Shown here: piece after piece, positions 16,111-24,990 of the stretch
How the letters are laid out: the number at the start of each line of letters is the position of its first letter
Numbering within the stretch: the first letter of the stretch is position 1
The notes under the pieces: model-generated
What the model saw: only the letters and a program-made list of their open reading frames with translations
Told to the model about the DNA's origin: nothing
Database searches by the model: none
Assembly (NCBI RefSeq): GCF_003860125.1
Contig: NZ_RQYL01000013.1
Coordinates: 1-64,000 of the forward strand
DNA length: 64,000 nucleotides
Source: Fretibacterium sp. OH1220_COT-178
GTDB taxonomy: Bacteria > Synergistota > Synergistia > Synergistales > Aminobacteriaceae
Direction: 5' to 3'
Program-made: the position numbers and the translations under genes

Positions 16111-18633
16111 ATGAGCAGAAAGGGTCTATGCGTACTGGGCGTGCTGCTGGCCTTCGTGCTGGTGGCCGGAGGACAACCTCGATTCGCTTCGGCGGAAAAT
16201 CTTCCGAACACGATGAAGGTGGTCCGTACCTTCGGCGGAGAGGAGGTTGAGGATGCCTACAAACTGATGGGAGGCTGCGCGAACCGCCGCATGTCCTATC
16301 GCCTGATGCAGGTGTTGGAGAGGAATCAGTACGGGGACCGCGTCTTTCGTCCCTATGATCTGAGCCTCCGGTCGGAGTGGATGTTCGGCTGCGCGCTGAA
16401 CTTCTTTCAGAGGGAAAAGTACACGGGGGAAGACCAGGGGATCTGGCTGAACTGGCGTTTTGCCATGACGGCCGGCGCCCCGAAGTTTCAGTTTTCGGGG
16501 CGCTCCCGTTCCTCCGGGGAGCGTTTCCTCTGCACGCCTCCCAAAGCGGTGGCCGAGGACCTCTTTACGGTCAATGCCGAATGGAACAAGAGGCTCGGAC
16601 AAAGGTGGAGCGCCCTGCGTGCGAAACTGATGAAGGAGATCCTCGAAGCGGACTTCCCGGGGAAAAAACCAAAGGATCTGACGGAGGAGGAGCAGGAGAG
16701 GCTTCTCGAGAAGCTGAACGCAAAGATGGCCGTCGAGTGGCCCAAGCAGCTCAGCCCCGAGGAAAAGAAACTGGACGACGAGAGCAATCGCCTCGGCGGC
16801 GAACTGGAGAGGGTTCTGACCACTCCCCAGGAGAAGGACTACGAGTACAGGGTACTGGAGAAGGGCGTCGGCGTTCCGGTCCTCGTTCGGGACGGCAAGC
16901 TGAAGTACGACGGCGGCACGCTCGAGCTTAGTGCACAAAACCGCGGCCTGACGGAGACGATGCTTTTCAGGATGGTTCAGATCGCCTCCGGGCTGTGGCC
17001 GGATGGTGTGTTCCGATCCGGCGGCGTGTCGATCGAGACGGGATGGAACGACTCGAAGGTCAGGGGCTTCCTGACGAACGAGCTGAAGGTCCCCGCCGGT
17101 AAGGTCCGGATGGGGGCGGCGGGGAACCTGACCGCGGGGAAGGACCTGACGCTGGCCGACGCATGGTTCCGCGTCACTGCAGCCTCGACGGGCAAGACTC
17201 TGCTGTTCCGGGCTACGGAGCGGATGCTGTCGCCCCGGTATTTCGAGCTGAAGAGGCAAGGCGCATCCACGGAGGTGGAGGAAAACCGCTTGGCTGCATT
17301 GGCGAAGGCATCCCCCTTCCTCGGCGGGTTCGAGGTCCGCGACCACACGGCCGCAGAGAACCTGAACGACGTCCTGTACGGCAACAAGCTCGTATACCTG
17401 AGGCAGGACGGCTCCAAGGCTGAGCTGGAGCTGGGCGCTCTGCTCCAGCAGATAAAGGGAACCCCCAACGTCAGCGCCGACAGTCTCTTCAACGCCGTTG
17501 CCGGTTTCCGCTCCGCTCAGCTCGTCTCCCAGGCCTGGAGCGACGGTGCCTTCAGGCCGTCGGACGTCGCCGTTGCCGTCGGCCCTGCCCTGGGCGGGAC
17601 CAACCCCGGGGATTTCTGGAGCTCCCTGGGCGTCGACGATGTGACCATCGATGCGGGGGCCGGAGACGGAAGGCTGAGGGTGACGGTCCGGGTCAAGTCC
17701 ACGGGCGACACCTACACGATTCGCGAGGCCGAGGACCTGGGACGCCGGGACTACGCGAACCTGAAGGGTTATGCCGACAAGATCCGGCCCACCGCCGAAA
17801 AGGAAAAAGGATCCGGGAGCGTCGGAACTCATGGGCTTGCCGCGGACAGGGCGGTATCTGCGCTCGGCACCGTTCAAGCCGCACACGCACATACGGGCTG
17901 GAGAGGCGCGCTCCACATCACCGAGGAGAGCATGGAGGCGCTGGAGGAGAACCTGACTTCGGTACCCAGCGTGGGCTACGTCCTCGTCTCGAAGGCGCAA
18001 CAACCCGGAGGTTCGGAGCCGGGGACACCCGAGCCGGACGCTCCCAAACCCGACCGGCCCAAGCCCGACGTGCCCAAGCCGGACGTTCCGAAACCGGACG
18101 TGCCCAAGCCGGACGTGCCCAAGCCCGATGTCGGACAGAAAGAACGTGTTTTGGGCGATTTCCTCAAGGCGCCCAAAAACTGGAGCATCAGCGAAACCCG
18201 ACAGGGCCCGGTCACCAGGGTCTCCCTCTCGATCCGCTTCGAGACCGATCTGGACCTGAAGACCGTTCGTCTGATGACGCAGGGATTCCGTCAGGACACG
18301 GTGAAGGCCGAGCTCGTCCCCGCTGTGGCCGTCAAGTCGCTCTCCGCTGCAGCAGCCGGCAAGCGCGCCTATACGCTGAAGGCGTCGGGGGAGTTCGAAA
18401 CGGCGAACAGGGACAAGGCAGCGATCACGGGCATCCGCTACACCACGGCCGACGACGCCGCGGAGAGGGAGCTGCCCCTCCCCTCGTCCGGAATTCCGCT
18501 GAGCGAGATGAAGCAGGCCGCCCCGGAGGGCGAAAAGAAGAGCGGCGGCAGCGGGTGTGATGCCGGGCTCCTGTCGTTTGCAGCTCTGATCCTGGCGCCC
18601 GTCGCGGTGCGCTCCGGCAGAAGGTCCAGATAG
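16111..18633 (+). CDS. Large secreted protein with Synerg-CTERM sorting tail
   Basis: An 840-residue exported protein of unknown function. It starts with a signal peptide (MSRKG, a hydrophobic core, cleavage near FASA at about residue 28). The body contains repeated-looking domains and a charged helical segment near 195-245. At about 635-675 a Pro/Lys/Asp linker has tandem copies of the five-residue unit PKPDV, typical of wall or membrane spacer regions. The last 30 residues form a sorting tail: SGGSGCDAG, a hydrophobic helix, then SGRRSR. This is the Synerg-CTERM pattern and suggests processing at the Cys and attachment to the cell surface. ATG 16111 is preferred over upstream ATGs because it gives the signal peptide and has AAGGAAGG before it. 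Confidence 0.85.
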   Translation: MSRKGLCVLGVLLAFVLVAGGQPRFASAENLPNTMKVVRTFGGEEVEDAYKLMGGCANRRMSYRLMQVLERNQYGDRVFRPYDLSLRSEWMFGCALNFFQREKYTGEDQGIWLNWRFAMTAGAPKFQFSGRSRSSGERFLCTPPKAVAEDLFTVNAEWNKRLGQRWSALRAKLMKEILEADFPGKKPKDLTEEEQERLLEKLNAKMAVEWPKQLSPEEKKLDDESNRLGGELERVLTTPQEKDYEYRVLEKGVGVPVLVRDGKLKYDGGTLELSAQNRGLTETMLFRMVQIASGLWPDGVFRSGGVSIETGWNDSKVRGFLTNELKVPAGKVRMGAAGNLTAGKDLTLADAWFRVTAASTGKTLLFRATERMLSPRYFELKRQGASTEVEENRLAALAKASPFLGGFEVRDHTAAENLNDVLYGNKLVYLRQDGSKAELELGALLQQIKGTPNVSADSLFNAVAGFRSAQLVSQAWSDGAFRPSDVAVAVGPALGGTNPGDFWSSLGVDDVTIDAGAGDGRLRVTVRVKSTGDTYTIREAEDLGRRDYANLKGYADKIRPTAEKEKGSGSVGTHGLAADRAVSALGTVQAAHAHTGWRGALHITEESMEALEENLTSVPSVGYVLVSKAQQPGGSEPGTPEPDAPKPDRPKPDVPKPDVPKPDVPKPDVPKPDVGQKERVLGDFLKAPKNWSISETRQGPVTRVSLSIRFETDLDLKTVRLMTQGFRQDTVKAELVPAVAVKSLSAAAAGKRAYTLKASGEFETANRDKAAITGIRYTTADDAAERELPLPSSGIPLSEMKQAAPEGEKKSGGSGCDAGLLSFAALILAPVAVRSGRRSR

Positions 18634-18666
18634 CTTCAGCACTTCATCTTTCGTCCCAGCGACAAG

Positions 18667-18760
18667 CGCAAGGCCGCCCTCTTGAAAGGGGCGGCCTTGC
18701 GTCACGCTACGGACGTTTTTTCGAGAGCGGGGGGCTTTGCGTGGTCCCAAAACGCAAGGC
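18667..18760 (+). terminator. Hairpin pair after the surface-protein gene
   Basis: A perfect 13-bp stem (18667-18679 with 18689-18701, nine-base loop) follows the stop by 34 bases, and a T6 run lies 14 bases after it. A second hairpin, GCTTTGCGT with ACGCAAGGC (18734-18760), shares the core CGCAAGGC with the first, so the arms could exchange partners. The rest of the 331-base gap up to 18964 shows nothing but the terminator listed next. Confidence 0.6.
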
Positions 18761-18900
18761 TCCGTTTCCCGATCATGCACAAGCGACGGCCGATGCCCCT
18801 TGAATGAAGATCCGCTTCCACTCGGAGAAAGGCCGGTCCGAGCCCGACGCAGCGGACCGGAGACGATCGGCAATCACGGGATCGACCGGCGGTCTCCTGC

Positions 18901-18936
18901 AAAAGACGGGGCCGCGGATCCCCGCAGCCCCGTCTT
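18901..18936 (-). terminator. Intrinsic terminator for the secreted-protein gene
   Basis: Minus strand: AAGACGGGGC pairs with GCCCCGTCTT across a 14-base loop and runs into TTTT at 18904-18901. It lies 29 bases after the stop codon at 18965. Confidence 0.8.
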
Positions 18937-18964
18937 AATGGTACGACGCAGGTTCGTACGCCGG

Positions 18965-19510
18965 CTACTTCTTGACCTTGACCTTCTTGGCCGGAGCCTT
19001 CTTGCCCGAAACTTTCTTGGCCGGAGCCTTCTTTTCGGGCGCAGGGGCCTTGCCGCGGGCGTAGGCCAGCCCCTTGCCGGGGGTGGACTTGGGGTCGACC
19101 GCCGCAAAAACCTTTTTGGTCGCCTCGGCGCTTCCGTCGAACACCGTGCCGTAGATCTCGTTGCCCAGCATGTCGAAATGCTTCAGGTACGTCACCGCAA
19201 ACTGCTTGCCGTCCGGGGTGTACTCGTAGCCGTACTCGGTGAAATAAAGGCTGCCCGCAACCTCGGGAGACAGGCTGTACTTGGACATCAGCAGGTCGAC
19301 CGTCTGCTGCTTGACCGAGGTGTTGGTGTAGTACTTACGGGCAACCGCGAAAAGAACGCCGTCCTTCTTGCCGTAGTCCAGGAGGTACCACTGCATCTTG
19401 ACATGGTCCTGCCCCAGATTCTTCTGTTTGGCCGGGTCCCAAGCCAGTGCAGGAGAGGAGGCGAACAGGGCCGCCGCCAAAACCAACGCGCAAACGAGCA
19501 CTTTCTTCAT
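18965..19510 (-). CDS. Secreted protein with Lys/Ala/Pro-rich basic tail
   Basis: A 181-residue protein of unknown function with a clear signal peptide (MKK, then a hydrophobic Ala/Leu/Val core, cleavage after SSPALA near residue 23). The central part is rich in Tyr and aromatic residues and is not a family I recognise. The last about 30 residues are repeats of the form KKAPAKK, like tails of histone-like or anionic-polymer-binding proteins. ATG 19510 is preferred over the TTG at 19534 because it starts the signal peptide directly. The tail may bind envelope polysaccharide or extracellular DNA; that is inference. Confidence 0.7.
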   Translation of the reverse strand: MKKVLVCALVLAAALFASSPALAWDPAKQKNLGQDHVKMQWYLLDYGKKDGVLFAVARKYYTNTSVKQQTVDLLMSKYSLSPEVAGSLYFTEYGYEYTPDGKQFAVTYLKHFDMLGNEIYGTVFDGSAEATKKVFAAVDPKSTPGKGLAYARGKAPAPEKKAPAKKVSGKKAPAKKVKVKK

Positions 19511-19664
19511 TTCCCAACACACAACCTTCCCCAAAAGGAAATTAGGATAGCGGCGTCACCGCCCTATCCATTATTTTCGCTATTTTAGCACAGAAAAACA
19601 CGGCGGGGCAGCGAATTTACCTCCGCATTTTTGACGAAAAGCGCCCAGGACCGGCATATCCGGA

Positions 19665-21449
19665 CTATTTTTTGTTCCGGGCCCCGATCCCGTTGCTGAC
19701 GGGGCGTTCCCTCCCCTCCGAGGGAGCGTTGTAGAGCTTGCCGTCGATCAGGATCTCGGAGGACCCCCCTCCGTCCAGGTTCAGGGCGTAGGCGACGTCG
19801 TGCGCACTCAGAATTTCCGCGGCCTCCTCCAGGGTCGCTCCCGAAGCGTGCAGCCCGTTGCGCCCGTCGATGACCATAAAGAACCACCTTCCGTCCTCGG
19901 TCAGGCCGACGACGGAACGCGGGTGCCTGAGCGAGACCAGGGAGTTGCCGAACCCCTCGGCATCCACCCGCACCTCTCCGTCGCTGAGCAGGAAGGGCCC
20001 CGCCTGGACAATATTCTTCATCTCGCTCCAGGATTCCCCGCCGTTGCCGGTCAGTTCGCTTTGCACCCCAACCGCAGCGCCCACGGGGAAATACCCCTCC
20101 AGCAGGGCCGCATTGCTCCCATATCCGGCCAGCACCCAGGAACCGGGCTCCAAGGGGCCGCCGCCGCCGAAGCGCAGGCCGGCGCTCCGCCCGTTTCGAA
20201 CCACGACCTCCGCCGCCGGAACGGACGTCACTAGCGGCGTCGAGGCCCCATAGTGCGGCGTGTAGAGCACCAGCGTGTCGCCCTTGACGAAGCGGTTCAC
20301 GGCGTTCAAAGCAAGATCCCCCTGCTCGGTGCGGACGGAGCCGCTCCAGAGCACCTCGCCGAACGCCGCCTCGTTTTCGTCGTTCCATCCCAGACAGGTG
20401 CGCCCCTGGTAGGGTTTGTTCACAAGGGCCCCCCGGACCCGGAGCGTGCCGATGGGCGCACCGCGACCGCGGCCCGTCACGGAGAAGAATCCCCCATTGA
20501 TGGCCGCTCGGACGCGAGCGGCGCGGGCGATCTCCGACAAAGGCGCGAGGGTGGACACCCCTTCGGGGGGAAGGATCGGCTCCAGCTTGTATCGATCGGG
20601 ATCGAGCGTCAGCATCACCCAGTAGCGCGGCGCCGTCTCCAGGCTGACGTTCGAGACCGACGGGAGGACGCGCACCTTCAGCCTCCGGGACCGGATGAGG
20701 TCCGCGAGACGGCGTACCTGAGCGTAGTCCTCCAGGAGTGCGCTGCGCAGATGCCACTCGTAGTTCGGCTGGGAGGCCGTCATCTCGAACCCCTTGCCCT
20801 TCAAAAACCGCTGCATCGCCTCGACTGCCGGCTTATCGTCGAATCCGTCCGCATAAACCCTCCACTTGGGAACCGCGGTCGCCACACCGCTTCTGTGGAC
20901 GTGCAGCGTCGTACCCGCCACGGGCGAAAGGGTCACCTCCAGCAACAGGTTGGCGCTGGCCTTGCGCACCGCGGACAGAAGGCTTGCCGCCTCCCGGTCC
21001 GTGAGCTTGTGGTCGCCCCTGAAGGTCTTGGCCTTCTGAATGAGGGGCGGATCCATGCGCGTCGCCACGGTCAGGCAGCCCCGTTCGTAGGCGGACAGGC
21101 CTCCCGCATCCTTGAAGGAGACCGGCATGTTGGAGAGGATTCGGGCCTCGACCTCGAGCCCCAGGGCCTGGACGACCCATCGAAGTGCCTCCCGGCGCGT
21201 CGCCGGGGCGTCCAGGCTCTTCACCCGCTCCGTCACCAAACCGCTCCTCAGAACAAAGGCCGCCCCGCTTCGCTCCTTCGCCGTATTCCAGGAAAGTCCC
21301 CGGGCCTCCAGAAGGCCCGAGAGAAAAGCCCCCCTGGAGACCGACGGCGCCGCCTCCGCGGCCAGAACAGACAGCCAGAGCAGAAGAAGGGCGGACAGCC
21401 CCCGAAGCGCAGCGCGCTCCGCACGATTCCTCAAAAAACGCAATCGCAT
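19665..21449 (-). CDS. Phosphodiester glycosidase (NAGPA-like) exported protein
   Basis: A 594-residue exported protein. The C-terminal half is a NAGPA/EpsL-like phosphodiester glycosidase domain, recognised by INGGFFSVTGRGRGAPIG near 320 and the terminal NLDGGGSSEI motif starting at about 557. These domains cleave GlcNAc-type phosphodiesters in cell-wall or capsule metabolism. An N-terminal hydrophobic segment acts as signal peptide, followed by a region around 35-110 that resembles an S-layer-homology repeat. ATG 21449 is chosen from the signal-peptide position, although only a weak AAGGGG precedes it. It stands alone, flanked downstream by a secreted-protein gene on the same strand. Confidence 0.82.
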   Translation of the reverse strand: MRLRFLRNRAERAALRGLSALLLLWLSVLAAEAAPSVSRGAFLSGLLEARGLSWNTAKERSGAAFVLRSGLVTERVKSLDAPATRREALRWVVQALGLEVEARILSNMPVSFKDAGGLSAYERGCLTVATRMDPPLIQKAKTFRGDHKLTDREAASLLSAVRKASANLLLEVTLSPVAGTTLHVHRSGVATAVPKWRVYADGFDDKPAVEAMQRFLKGKGFEMTASQPNYEWHLRSALLEDYAQVRRLADLIRSRRLKVRVLPSVSNVSLETAPRYWVMLTLDPDRYKLEPILPPEGVSTLAPLSEIARAARVRAAINGGFFSVTGRGRGAPIGTLRVRGALVNKPYQGRTCLGWNDENEAAFGEVLWSGSVRTEQGDLALNAVNRFVKGDTLVLYTPHYGASTPLVTSVPAAEVVVRNGRSAGLRFGGGGPLEPGSWVLAGYGSNAALLEGYFPVGAAVGVQSELTGNGGESWSEMKNIVQAGPFLLSDGEVRVDAEGFGNSLVSLRHPRSVVGLTEDGRWFFMVIDGRNGLHASGATLEEAAEILSAHDVAYALNLDGGGSSEILIDGKLYNAPSEGRERPVSNGIGARNKK

Positions 21450-21459
21450 CGACCCCTTT

Positions 21460-21513
21460 AAGCAGGCAACCGCCCCCTCGATACCGTCAGGGCCCGAGGG
21501 GCGTGTTGTTCGC
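21460..21513. repeat. Hairpin-containing intergenic repeat, copy A1
   Basis: A 54-base unit shared at high identity with 21543-21597. It contains inverted arms (CCCCTCG and CGAGGGG) around a CCGTCAGG-containing loop and ends in GTGTTGTTCGC. Changes in one arm are matched in the other relative to A2, which argues that the hairpin itself is maintained. Confidence 0.75.
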
Positions 21514-21515
21514 CT

Positions 21516-21536
21516 CGACACCGCAGGAATTGCCGC
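21516..21536. repeat. Short repeat B1
   Basis: The segment around CCGCAGGAATTGCCGC recurs almost exactly at 21743-21763. It lies between copies A1 and A2. Confidence 0.65.
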
Positions 21537-21542
21537 GGCTCG

Positions 21543-21597
21543 AAGCAGACAAACGCCTCCTCGAGACCGTCAGGACCCGAGGAGGCGTGTTGTTCGC
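21543..21597. repeat. Hairpin-containing intergenic repeat, copy A2
   Basis: Second copy of the unit at 21460-21513. Its arms CGCCTCCTCG and CGAGGAGGCG make a perfect 10-bp stem. On the minus strand the stem is followed by TTTG, so it could also help terminate hutI transcription. Confidence 0.75.
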
Positions 21598-21742
21598 ATG
21601 ATCCGAGGGCGAAACCCATAAACGAAGGACCGGCAAACGCAGTGCACCGAACCAGTCGCTCATAAGTGACGCCGCAAACCTTCGAGTTGCGCGTTGCTGG
21701 CTTGGGAGCTCTATCGGGAACGTCATGCAGCGGCTCCGCCTT

Positions 21743-21763
21743 CGACGCCGCAGGAATTGCCGC
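21743..21763. repeat. Short repeat B2
   Basis: Second copy of the 21516-21536 sequence, lying just after the hutI stop. The 322-base gap 21450-21771 holds these repeats and no gene I can support. Confidence 0.65.
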
Positions 21764-21771
21764 AGCACGAG

Positions 21772-23016
21772 TCAGGCTACGCACTCCCCCAGTTTCCACA
21801 CGGACCTTATCGGCCGCGCTCCGGAGGCGTAGGCAAAGACCGCCGGCGTCTCGCCGTCCAGCACCAGGAAGTCGGCCATCTTGCCCGGCTCGATGCTGCC
21901 CGCCTCGCGAGACATCCCGATCGCCCAGGCGGCGTTCAGGGTCGAAGCCGTCAGGGCCTCCTCCGGGGTCAGTTCCATCCCCATGACGGCGAGGCTGAAG
22001 ACGAAGGGCATGGACTCGCAGAAGCACGACCCCGGGTTCAGATCCGTCGCCAGCGCAACGGGGACCCCCTTCTCGATCATCGTCCGGGCGCGGGCGAACG
22101 GCTTGCGCAGGCTGTACGCCGTCGCCGGCAACAGCACGGCCACAACGCCCTCCTTCGCCATGGCCGCTATCCCCGCATCGGAGGCGGCCAACAGATGCTC
22201 GGCGGAGACGGCGCGCATCTCGCCCGCCATCGCGGCTCCGCCCAAGTCGTGCACCTCGTCGGCATGGACCTTGAGACGGAACCCCCACTCGCGGGCGCGC
22301 TGCAGAACCCGGCGGCTTTGTTCGACGGAGAAAACCCCCTCCTCGCAGAAGATGTCGCAGAACCGGGCGATCCCCTGTTCCGCAATCGCCGGAAGCATGT
22401 CCTCCCTCAAAAGGCTCACGTATCCCTCCGGGTTGTCCTTGAACTCCTCCGGAACCGCGTGGGCCCCCATGAAGGTCGGGACGACGGTCTGCGGCGTCTC
22501 CCGGCCCAAGCGGTCGATCACGCGCAGCATCCGGAGCTCCGTCTCCGTGTCCAGACCGTAACCGCTCTTGATCTCGATCGTCGTGGTCCCGTAGAAGAGC
22601 GTCGAGGCCAACAGGGCGCGGGAAAAGTCGAACAGCTCCTGGTCCGAGGCCGACCGGACCGACCGGACCGAGGAGAGGATTCCGCCTCCCGCCTTGAGGA
22701 TCTCCAGGTACGACTTGCCCTCGAGGCGCATGGAGAACTCCGTCTCGCGTCGGGCGGCGAAGCAGGCGTGCGTGTGCGGATCGACGAACCCCGGGATCAC
22801 CGCAGCCCCTTCCAAATCGAACTCCTGGTCCGGGCAACGGTCCTCCAGGCACTTTTCCACATCCGCCATCGCCCCCACAGCGGCAAACTGCCCGTTATCG
22901 ACCAGAAAACAGCCGTCCTCGTAAAAGGCCAGCTTACCCTGTTCTCCCCCCGCAGCCGGATCCCTGCCGGTGAGGGGCGTATAGATGCGTCCGTGCTTGA
23001 AAAGCTTCAAGGTCAT
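21772..23016 (-). CDS. hutI: Imidazolonepropionase
   Basis: A 414-residue zinc amidohydrolase that opens the imidazolone ring in histidine degradation to give N-formimino-glutamate. The metal-binding PGFVDPHTH motif has His81 and His83, further ligands lie in KVHADEVHD and the late DLNPGS segment, and length matches the family. ATG 23016 has GAGGAGGGAG upstream; the frame extends to a GTG at 23040 that would place the ribosome site inside the gene. It follows hutH on the same strand 145 bases downstream, with a terminator between. Confidence 0.95.
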   Translation of the reverse strand: MTLKLFKHGRIYTPLTGRDPAAGGEQGKLAFYEDGCFLVDNGQFAAVGAMADVEKCLEDRCPDQEFDLEGAAVIPGFVDPHTHACFAARRETEFSMRLEGKSYLEILKAGGGILSSVRSVRSASDQELFDFSRALLASTLFYGTTTIEIKSGYGLDTETELRMLRVIDRLGRETPQTVVPTFMGAHAVPEEFKDNPEGYVSLLREDMLPAIAEQGIARFCDIFCEEGVFSVEQSRRVLQRAREWGFRLKVHADEVHDLGGAAMAGEMRAVSAEHLLAASDAGIAAMAKEGVVAVLLPATAYSLRKPFARARTMIEKGVPVALATDLNPGSCFCESMPFVFSLAVMGMELTPEEALTASTLNAAWAIGMSREAGSIEPGKMADFLVLDGETPAVFAYASGARPIRSVWKLGECVA

Positions 23017-23054
23017 AGCCGCGACTCCCTCCTCGAACACAAAAATTTAAAGAC

Positions 23055-23084
23055 AAAATGCGACGGCATACGGATGCCGCCGCA
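23055..23084 (-). terminator. Intrinsic terminator between hutH and hutI
   Basis: An 11-position stem (minus strand TGCGGCGGCAT with ATGCCGTCGCA, one mismatch, ACGG-type tetraloop) is followed by TTTT. It suggests hutI has partly separate expression or relies on read-through. A second small hairpin, GGGGAA/TTCCCC, lies near 23105-23125. Confidence 0.65.
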
Positions 23085-23161
23085 CTTGCAAGCGTTCTCT
23101 CATCACGGGGAATCCGTAGGGTTCCCCACCATTATAATATACTCTCGGCGCGTCAGGGCTC

Positions 23162-24697
23162 CTAGGCCAGAGATCCGACGGCCCCCTCCGCCGCCTCCAG
23201 GACCGCGCCGCTCATGGTCAATTCAAGGACGCGCTCGATGAGCGGGTGGAGGTATTCGTCCTTCTTCAGGAAGGGAACCACGGAACGGATCCGGGCGTGC
23301 GCCGCCGCCGTCCCCTTCCCCGGCTTCAGGTCCCCGAGGCTGAAATCCAGGGCCTGGGCCCCCATCAGCAGCTCCACCGCGACGATCTTGCGGACGTTTT
23401 CCAGAATCGTCACGGCCTTTCGGGCGGAGTAGCCCCCCATGGAGACGTGGTCCTCCTGATTCGCAGACGTCGGGATGGAGTCCACGCACGACGGGTGGGC
23501 CAGCACCTTGTTCTCGGAGACCAGCGAGGCGGAGACGTACTGCGGGATCATGAACCCGCTGTTCAGTCCGCTGCTCTCGATCAGGAAGGGGGGCAGGCCG
23601 GAGAGCGAGGCATCGACCATCCGAGCCTGACGCCGCTCGGAGATGCTGCCGAACTCGGCCAGCGCGATCCCGAAAAAGTCCATGGCCAGGGCCAGCGGCT
23701 CGCCGTGAAAGTTGCCGCCGCTCAGCGCCTCCTCGTCGTCCGGGAAGATCAGCGGATTGTCCGTTACGGAGTTGATCTCCGTCTCCAGGACGCCGCGGAC
23801 GTAAGCCAAAGCGTCTCTGCCGGCTCCATGCACCTGCGGCACGCAGCGCAGGGAGTAGGCGTCCTGCACGCGATCGCCCTTGTACTTCTCGACAATCCCG
23901 CTGCCCTCAATCAGGCGGCGCAGGTTCGAGGCGACATCGTTCTGTCCTCTGAAGGGCCTGAGCGCATGGGTGCGGGCATCGTAGGCATAGGGGACGCCGT
24001 GCAGGGCCTCCATGGACATCGCCGCCGCAACGTCGGCGGTTCGGACCAGCCTTTCGGCGTCCAGCAAGGCCAGTGCGCCCACCGCGTTCATGACGGTGGT
24101 CCCGTTGTTGAGGGCCAGCCCCTCCTTGGCCCCAAGCGAGATCGGAGCGAGCCCCGCATCCGTCAGCGCCTCGGCGGTGGGAACGACCCTGCCCCGATAC
24201 TCCGCCATCCCCTCCCCCATGAGGGCCACGGCCAGATGCGAGAGGGGACAGAGGTCCCCGGAGGCCCCGACCGATCCCTGGCAAGGAATCAAAGGATGAA
24301 TGCCCGCATTCAGCAGGTCGGCGAGGGCGGACAGGGTCTCGAGGCTGATGCCCGAATTTCCCCGGCTGAGCGTGTTGATCCGCAGCAGCATGATGGCCCG
24401 CGTCACGTCCACGGGGTAGGGGTCCCCGACGCCGCAGGCGTGGCTGCGCAGCAGGTTCTCCTGAAGCCTGCTGCGATCCTCGCGCGAGATGCGGACCGAG
24501 GCCAGATCGCCGAACCCCGTGGTGATGCCGTAGACCGCCCGATCCGAGGCCGCCCAGCGCTCCACGAGGGCAGCCGCCCTCTTCACGGCCCGGACCGCCC
24601 CCTCTCCGAGGCATACCTTGTCTCCGTGTCGCGCAACGCGCTCAATGTCGTCAAATTTCAAAGAAAGTCCATCCAGGGCGATCGTGCGTCCGCTCAA
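23162..24697 (-). CDS. hutH: Histidine ammonia-lyase
   Basis: A 511-residue lyase that removes ammonia from histidine to give urocanate. The MIO-forming triad Ala145-Ser146-Gly147 is intact in GSVGASGDL, and YGITTGFG near 56-63 carries the catalytic Tyr. The chosen start is TTG 24697, preceded by a perfect AGGAGGTG seven bases away, giving a normal family N-terminus. An upstream in-frame ATG at 24787 would add 30 residues unlike the family. With hutI it forms the first and third steps of the histidine pathway; the urocanase gene is at 60537. Confidence 0.95.
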   Translation of the reverse strand: MSGRTIALDGLSLKFDDIERVARHGDKVCLGEGAVRAVKRAAALVERWAASDRAVYGITTGFGDLASVRISREDRSRLQENLLRSHACGVGDPYPVDVTRAIMLLRINTLSRGNSGISLETLSALADLLNAGIHPLIPCQGSVGASGDLCPLSHLAVALMGEGMAEYRGRVVPTAEALTDAGLAPISLGAKEGLALNNGTTVMNAVGALALLDAERLVRTADVAAAMSMEALHGVPYAYDARTHALRPFRGQNDVASNLRRLIEGSGIVEKYKGDRVQDAYSLRCVPQVHGAGRDALAYVRGVLETEINSVTDNPLIFPDDEEALSGGNFHGEPLALAMDFFGIALAEFGSISERRQARMVDASLSGLPPFLIESSGLNSGFMIPQYVSASLVSENKVLAHPSCVDSIPTSANQEDHVSMGGYSARKAVTILENVRKIVAVELLMGAQALDFSLGDLKPGKGTAAAHARIRSVVPFLKKDEYLHPLIERVLELTMSGAVLEAAEGAVGSLA

Positions 24698-24813
24698 TTC
24701 GTGACACCTCCTGCAAGGAAAGGGCAAGGCAAGGCCTCGCAACGATGAAAACGGTAACGTCCCGTCCGCGGTACAGTGCAATTCCATTCACTACCCCCAA
24801 AAACCTGAACCCG

Positions 24814-24842
24814 ATTCTAATCAATTTTTCGAAAATCAGCAA
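24814..24842 (-). promoter_or_regulatory. hutH: Probable hutH promoter
   Basis: Minus strand: TTGCTG (24842-24837), 17 bases, TAGAAT (24819-24814). The predicted start lies about 110 bases before the TTG start codon. Confidence 0.55.
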
Positions 24843-24886
24843 TAGCAACGATTTACAACAAAAACGCATCCCACAGACAGTCCATC

Positions 24887-24925
24887 GCATCGATGCTGCG
24901 ACAGTTCGATGCATCGATATGCAGC
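24887..24925. promoter_or_regulatory. Cluster of overlapping palindromes between divergent hut and fdh units
   Basis: Three overlapping palindromic blocks (GCATCGATGC, CGATGCATCG and ATCGAT-containing sequence) lie between the minus-strand hutH promoter and the plus-strand promoter at 24955. They look like an operator for an unidentified regulator. Confidence 0.4.
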
Positions 24926-24954
24926 AGGGACAGGGGCAAGGTCGTCCGCACCGG

Positions 24955-24984
24955 TTGGGCATATCCCCGCAGGTCTGATATAAT
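24955..24984 (+). promoter_or_regulatory. Promoter upstream of the fdhD leader
   Basis: TTGGGC (24955-24960), an 18-base spacer and a perfect TATAAT (24979-24984). The start point near 24991 leaves a leader of about 260 bases before fdhD. Confidence 0.65.
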
Positions 24985-24990
24985 AGGGCA

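Noticed and set aside
21460-21763. CRISPR array
   Set aside because: Only two copies of each unit, unequal spacing and internal hairpins; no cas genes in the window.
21458-22852. Long minus-strand frames overlapping hutI
   Set aside because: They read through hutI in another frame; the Arg/Gly/Pro-rich translation is a GC-rich shadow.
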